NCBI GenBank assembly: GCA_029933295.1 | Contig: JAOZOL010000137.1 | Location: forward strand, 1-6,636 | Length of the DNA: 6,636 nt | Reading direction: 5' to 3' | Source of the DNA: Desulfobacterales bacterium | GTDB lineage: Bacteria > Desulfobacterota > Desulfobacteria > Desulfobacterales > Desulfosalsimonadaceae | Shown here: in pieces, positions 5,755 through 6,636 of the stretch | How the letters are laid out: each line of letters begins with the position of its first letter | Position numbering within the stretch: the stretch's first letter is position 1 | Translations under genes and position numbers: made by a program | Notes under the pieces: model-generated | Database searches by the model: none | The model's input: the letters and a program-made list of their open reading frames with translations, nothing else | What the model was told of the DNA's origin: nothing

Positions 5755-6552
5755 ATGTCCAAATTAAAAACACTAATAAAAATCGAATTGGAAAAAATGG
5801 TCTGTAAGCGGTCAACGCTTTGGATTGCATTATTTATTCTGGCCATTCAAATCGCGGCCGCTTTTTTCGAGCATTCAACCCTGCTTGCCGATGCCGATTT
5901 GGGCACTGGTTTTCGGGTGACGGTCTTTTCCCTTAAAATCTGCCTTCAACTGCTGGCATTGATCCTTTTAGCCTTGTCTTCAATGACCCTTTCCGAAGAA
6001 ATTGCCACGGGAACCGCAAAAATCATTTTAGTCCGGGGTGTTAAACGCCGTGATTTTATTTTGGGAAAATTCATCGCTATGGTTTGTATAAGCACCGTGC
6101 TGGTGGGTTTTTATCATTTAATCGGTCTCATGCTGGGACATTTTCTGGGCGGTCTGGTGGCCGTCAAGGAAGGGGAATTTCTTTTGTTTTCGGCCGCAGA
6201 CCTTTTTAAAGGGTTTTTCGGAGGTATGGCTTTAACGCTTTGCGCCGTAATTGCCCTGGTCGCCCTGGGCTGTCTTGTTTCCATCCTGATTAAAGGGTCC
6301 GGGGGTGCTGTGGGGACCGGCATTGTCATCTATTTTTTCATGCAGATCCTGTCCCAGATTGATCTGTTTCAAAAATACCTTTTCACGAGATACCTGTTTC
6401 TGCCGATTGACAATATGGAAAAGCTGGCGGAAGGTATTTATGTCGACTGGGCCCGATATGCCTGGTGGACAATCGGGGTCTCGGCCGGTTCCATCCTGAT
6501 ATTTCTTACGGTAGGCATCATTATTTTTAACAAACGGGATATCTGGCATTAA
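5755..6552 (+). CDS. ABC-2 type transporter permease
   Basis: A 265-residue inner-membrane protein with about six hydrophobic helices, near residues 21-39, 58-80, 107-129, 155-183, 191-209 and 241-260, and both ends probably cytoplasmic. The segment after the second helix, with EEIATGTAKIIL and RGVKRRDFILGK, matches the amphipathic E..GT..IL..R..R..GK pattern common in ABC-2 permeases of the NatB/BcrB type. It would form a homodimeric channel powered by the ATPase encoded at 3348. An in-frame ATG at 5731 would add eight residues (MSCLEEKA), but the ATG at 5755 has the proper ribosome binding site. Unlike the tightly overlapping genes before it, this one follows a 107-base gap containing an inverted repeat, so its expression may be tuned separately. 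The substrate is unknown. Confidence 0.88.
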   Translation: MSKLKTLIKIELEKMVCKRSTLWIALFILAIQIAAAFFEHSTLLADADLGTGFRVTVFSLKICLQLLALILLALSSMTLSEEIATGTAKIILVRGVKRRDFILGKFIAMVCISTVLVGFYHLIGLMLGHFLGGLVAVKEGEFLLFSAADLFKGFFGGMALTLCAVIALVALGCLVSILIKGSGGAVGTGIVIYFFMQILSQIDLFQKYLFTRYLFLPIDNMEKLAEGIYVDWARYAWWTIGVSAGSILIFLTVGIIIFNKRDIWH

Positions 6553-6617
6553 AACCCGCTCAGTCACAAATGATTTTCAAATAAAAATATCAGCAGCGAA
6601 CACGGAGATCTCAGAGA

Positions 6618-6636
6618 AAAAATTAAAATAATTTTT
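6618..6636. repeat. AT-only inverted repeat at the window edge
   Basis: AAAAATTA (6618-6625) and TAATTTTT (6629-6636) are perfect complements around a 3-base loop, 65 bases after the permease stop. A run of A before and T after could make a weak bidirectional terminator, but with no G-C pairs and the window ending here it cannot be judged. The rest of 6553-6617 shows no gene with a recognisable start; GAGATCTC at 6605-6612 is a short palindrome. Confidence 0.25.

Noticed and set aside
6574..6636. Open frame running off the window end as the start of a new gene
   Set aside because: It is open for 63 bases but has no ATG, GTG or TTG start and no ribosome binding site; the region may simply be spacer.

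Overview
The window reads as a bacterial chromosome segment, most likely from a desulfobacterial (Desulfobacteraceae-like) sulfate reducer or a relative. That placement is an inference from the overall protein style and moderate base composition; no rRNA or other phylogenetic marker is present. All supported genes lie on the + strand.

Layout. Positions 21-1448 carry purF, a complete housekeeping enzyme that commits PRPP to purine synthesis, of the propeptide-bearing, iron-sulfur Bacillus subtilis type. A 92-base intergenic gap follows, with a plausible sigma70-like promoter, a perfect 10-bp palindrome and a small hairpin that would cover the next ribosome binding site. A compact gene string begins at 1541: a stand-alone cyclic-nucleotide-binding-domain protein, a radical SAM protein with a cysteine-rich C-terminal region, a 74-codon remnant of a short-chain dehydrogenase (3-hydroxybutyrate dehydrogenase type) with its middle missing, an ABC-2-type exporter ATPase, a secreted FG-GAP/VCBS-like propeller protein, and a six-helix ABC-2 permease. 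Four of these genes (radical SAM to propeller) overlap by 4-7 bases and are probably translationally coupled. The permease follows after about 107 bases containing a 12-bp inverted repeat that abuts its ribosome binding site.

How they may work together. The ATPase and permease together form a plausible ABC transporter. The exported calcium-loop propeller encoded between them is a candidate periplasmic partner. The cyclic-nucleotide-binding and radical SAM proteins upstream could provide sensing and modification functions, but no substrate or precursor peptide is visible, so the joint function is unknown. The two most notable points are the in-frame, internally deleted dehydrogenase, which now sits as a bridge between two overlapping genes, and the ATPase/propeller/permease arrangement. 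No tRNA, rRNA, CRISPR array or insertion sequence was seen.
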